Of a stretch of DNA of 7,861 nt, positions 5,476 to 7,861 are shown in pieces. Location of the stretch: contig JAQGII010000358.1 in NCBI GenBank assembly GCA_028291305.1, forward strand, positions 1-7,861, in the 5' to 3' direction. The notes below the pieces were generated by a model. It saw nothing but the letters and a program-made list of their open reading frames with translations. It did no database searches and was not told where the DNA came from. The position numbers and the translations under genes are program-made. Positions within the stretch are counted from its first letter, which is position 1, and every line of letters starts with the position of its first letter. Source of the stretch: Caulobacteraceae bacterium (GTDB taxonomy: Bacteria > Pseudomonadota > Alphaproteobacteria > Caulobacterales > Caulobacteraceae).

Positions 5476-6219
5476 TCAGCACTCCGGCAACTTGAACTCC
5501 CCCTGCGGCGTCCAGACGCCCTGGGGCTTTCCCGGTGCGTAAATGACCTCTCCCGGCAACGTCCCCCTGTAGGCCACCCGGAAACGCTCGCCCTTCACGT
5601 CGGGCAGGATGTTGCCGTAGTCGTCGATCATCGGGCCGACCCGCACGGCGCCCATGGCGATGTTCGACCGGGCGGTGACGATGTCCCTGGCGCGCAGGAT
5701 CGGGCCCCCGGGTTCCAGTTCGAACAGGCTGGCCGAGGCGGTTTCGCAACCCTGGTTGCGGTCGGGGAGCTCGATCTGTAGGGCGGGACGGGCGAAGAGG
5801 TCGGTGCGGACGTGCGCCTCCGGCAGGGCGCCGACCGACGCCCTGGGGCGCAGGTCGAGCCACTGGCCCACAACATGGAATTCACCGCCCGATCGCTGCA
5901 GGTAGTGGATGGCGACCGCGCCGCCGCAGTCCTGGCAGCCCTCGAGCGCGCCCGTGGAGACGAGCGCCACTCGGTCGCCGCCGAGATCGACGAGCATGTT
6001 CGGCGAATATTGCACCGTCGCCTTGCCGTCCTGCCGCTCGACCTCGCGGGCGACGGGCGGAGAGCCGCCGAACGCGGCCTTGAAGGCGGGCTCCAAGTAC
6101 CAGGACAGATCGGCGGGCTGGGATGACGCAGCGCCGCTGTCGGAGGCTGGTTCAGGCGAACAGGCGGCCAACGCCAGGGCCGCGGCGAGGCAGACGCCAA
6201 GCGGCCGCCAACCGGCCAC
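5476..6219 (-). CDS. Uncharacterised lipoprotein with CxxC motif
   Basis: I do not recognise the family. The 247-residue product starts with a short signal peptide (MAGWRPLGVCLAAALALAAC) ending in the lipobox LAAC, so C20 should be lipidated. Serine follows at +2, favouring outer-membrane sorting under the E. coli rule. A Ser/Ala/Pro linker (about 21-38) leads to a soluble domain with many short beta-like stretches. Its cysteines are C95 and C98 in GCQDCGG, C158, and the C-terminal residue C247; the four could form two disulphides or bind a metal. No catalytic motif is visible. The start is a GTG at 6219 immediately after the lepA TAG, with AGGA inside the last lepA codons as ribosome-binding site, so translation is probably coupled to lepA. 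No alternative start preserves the signal peptide. Confidence 0.75.
   Translation of the reverse strand: MAGWRPLGVCLAAALALAACSPEPASDSGAASSQPADLSWYLEPAFKAAFGGSPPVAREVERQDGKATVQYSPNMLVDLGGDRVALVSTGALEGCQDCGGAVAIHYLQRSGGEFHVVGQWLDLRPRASVGALPEAHVRTDLFARPALQIELPDRNQGCETASASLFELEPGGPILRARDIVTARSNIAMGAVRVGPMIDDYGNILPDVKGERFRVAYRGTLPGEVIYAPGKPQGVWTPQGEFKLPEC

Positions 6220-7861
<1,642 letters not shown>

Overview
The window is about 7.9 kb of very GC-rich, gene-dense DNA. It has the look of an alphaproteobacterial chromosome, probably Caulobacter/Phenylobacterium-like. The support is the codon bias, a stand-alone receiver protein of the FATGY type, and a perfect match to the EcfG-type general-stress promoter consensus, which is confined to Alphaproteobacteria. 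The genus is an inference; no rRNA or other marker settles it. I see no insertion sequence, prophage, CRISPR array, tRNA or rRNA, and no intergenic gap above 300 bases.

Layout from left to right. (1) The last 46 codons of an EmrA/HlyD-type membrane fusion protein are followed by a complete EmrB-type 14-TM DHA2 drug exporter (+), forming a tripartite efflux operon. (2) A convergent hairpin separates it from a single-domain response regulator (-). (3) A 234-bp divergent region follows, with a good EcfG promoter, a start-site hairpin and a possible leader ORF for the regulator. (4) Next is a PAP2-family membrane phosphatase (+). (5) Convergent to it is the membrane metalloprotease HtpX (-), preceded by a strong candidate sigma-32 heat-shock promoter that overlaps the terminator-like hairpin of the next gene. 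(6) An FMN-dependent azoreductase (-) is divergent from an HxlR-family thiol-type regulator (+), with an AT-rich operator-like region between them. (7) Convergent to that is an uncharacterised lipoprotein with a CxxC motif (-). Its GTG start directly abuts the stop codon of lepA (-), which runs off the right end of the window.

Functionally the block leans toward stress and envelope maintenance: drug efflux, a general-stress-linked receiver, heat-shock membrane proteolysis, lipid phosphate turnover, quinone/azo detoxification with its own redox regulator, and the ribosomal factor LepA. The families are all known. The less ordinary content is regulatory: the EcfG promoter with leader hairpin and leader ORF, the heat-shock promoter inside a hairpin, the direct-repeat operator candidate, and the zero-gap lepA-lipoprotein junction. 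I did not find a convincing wholly new system.
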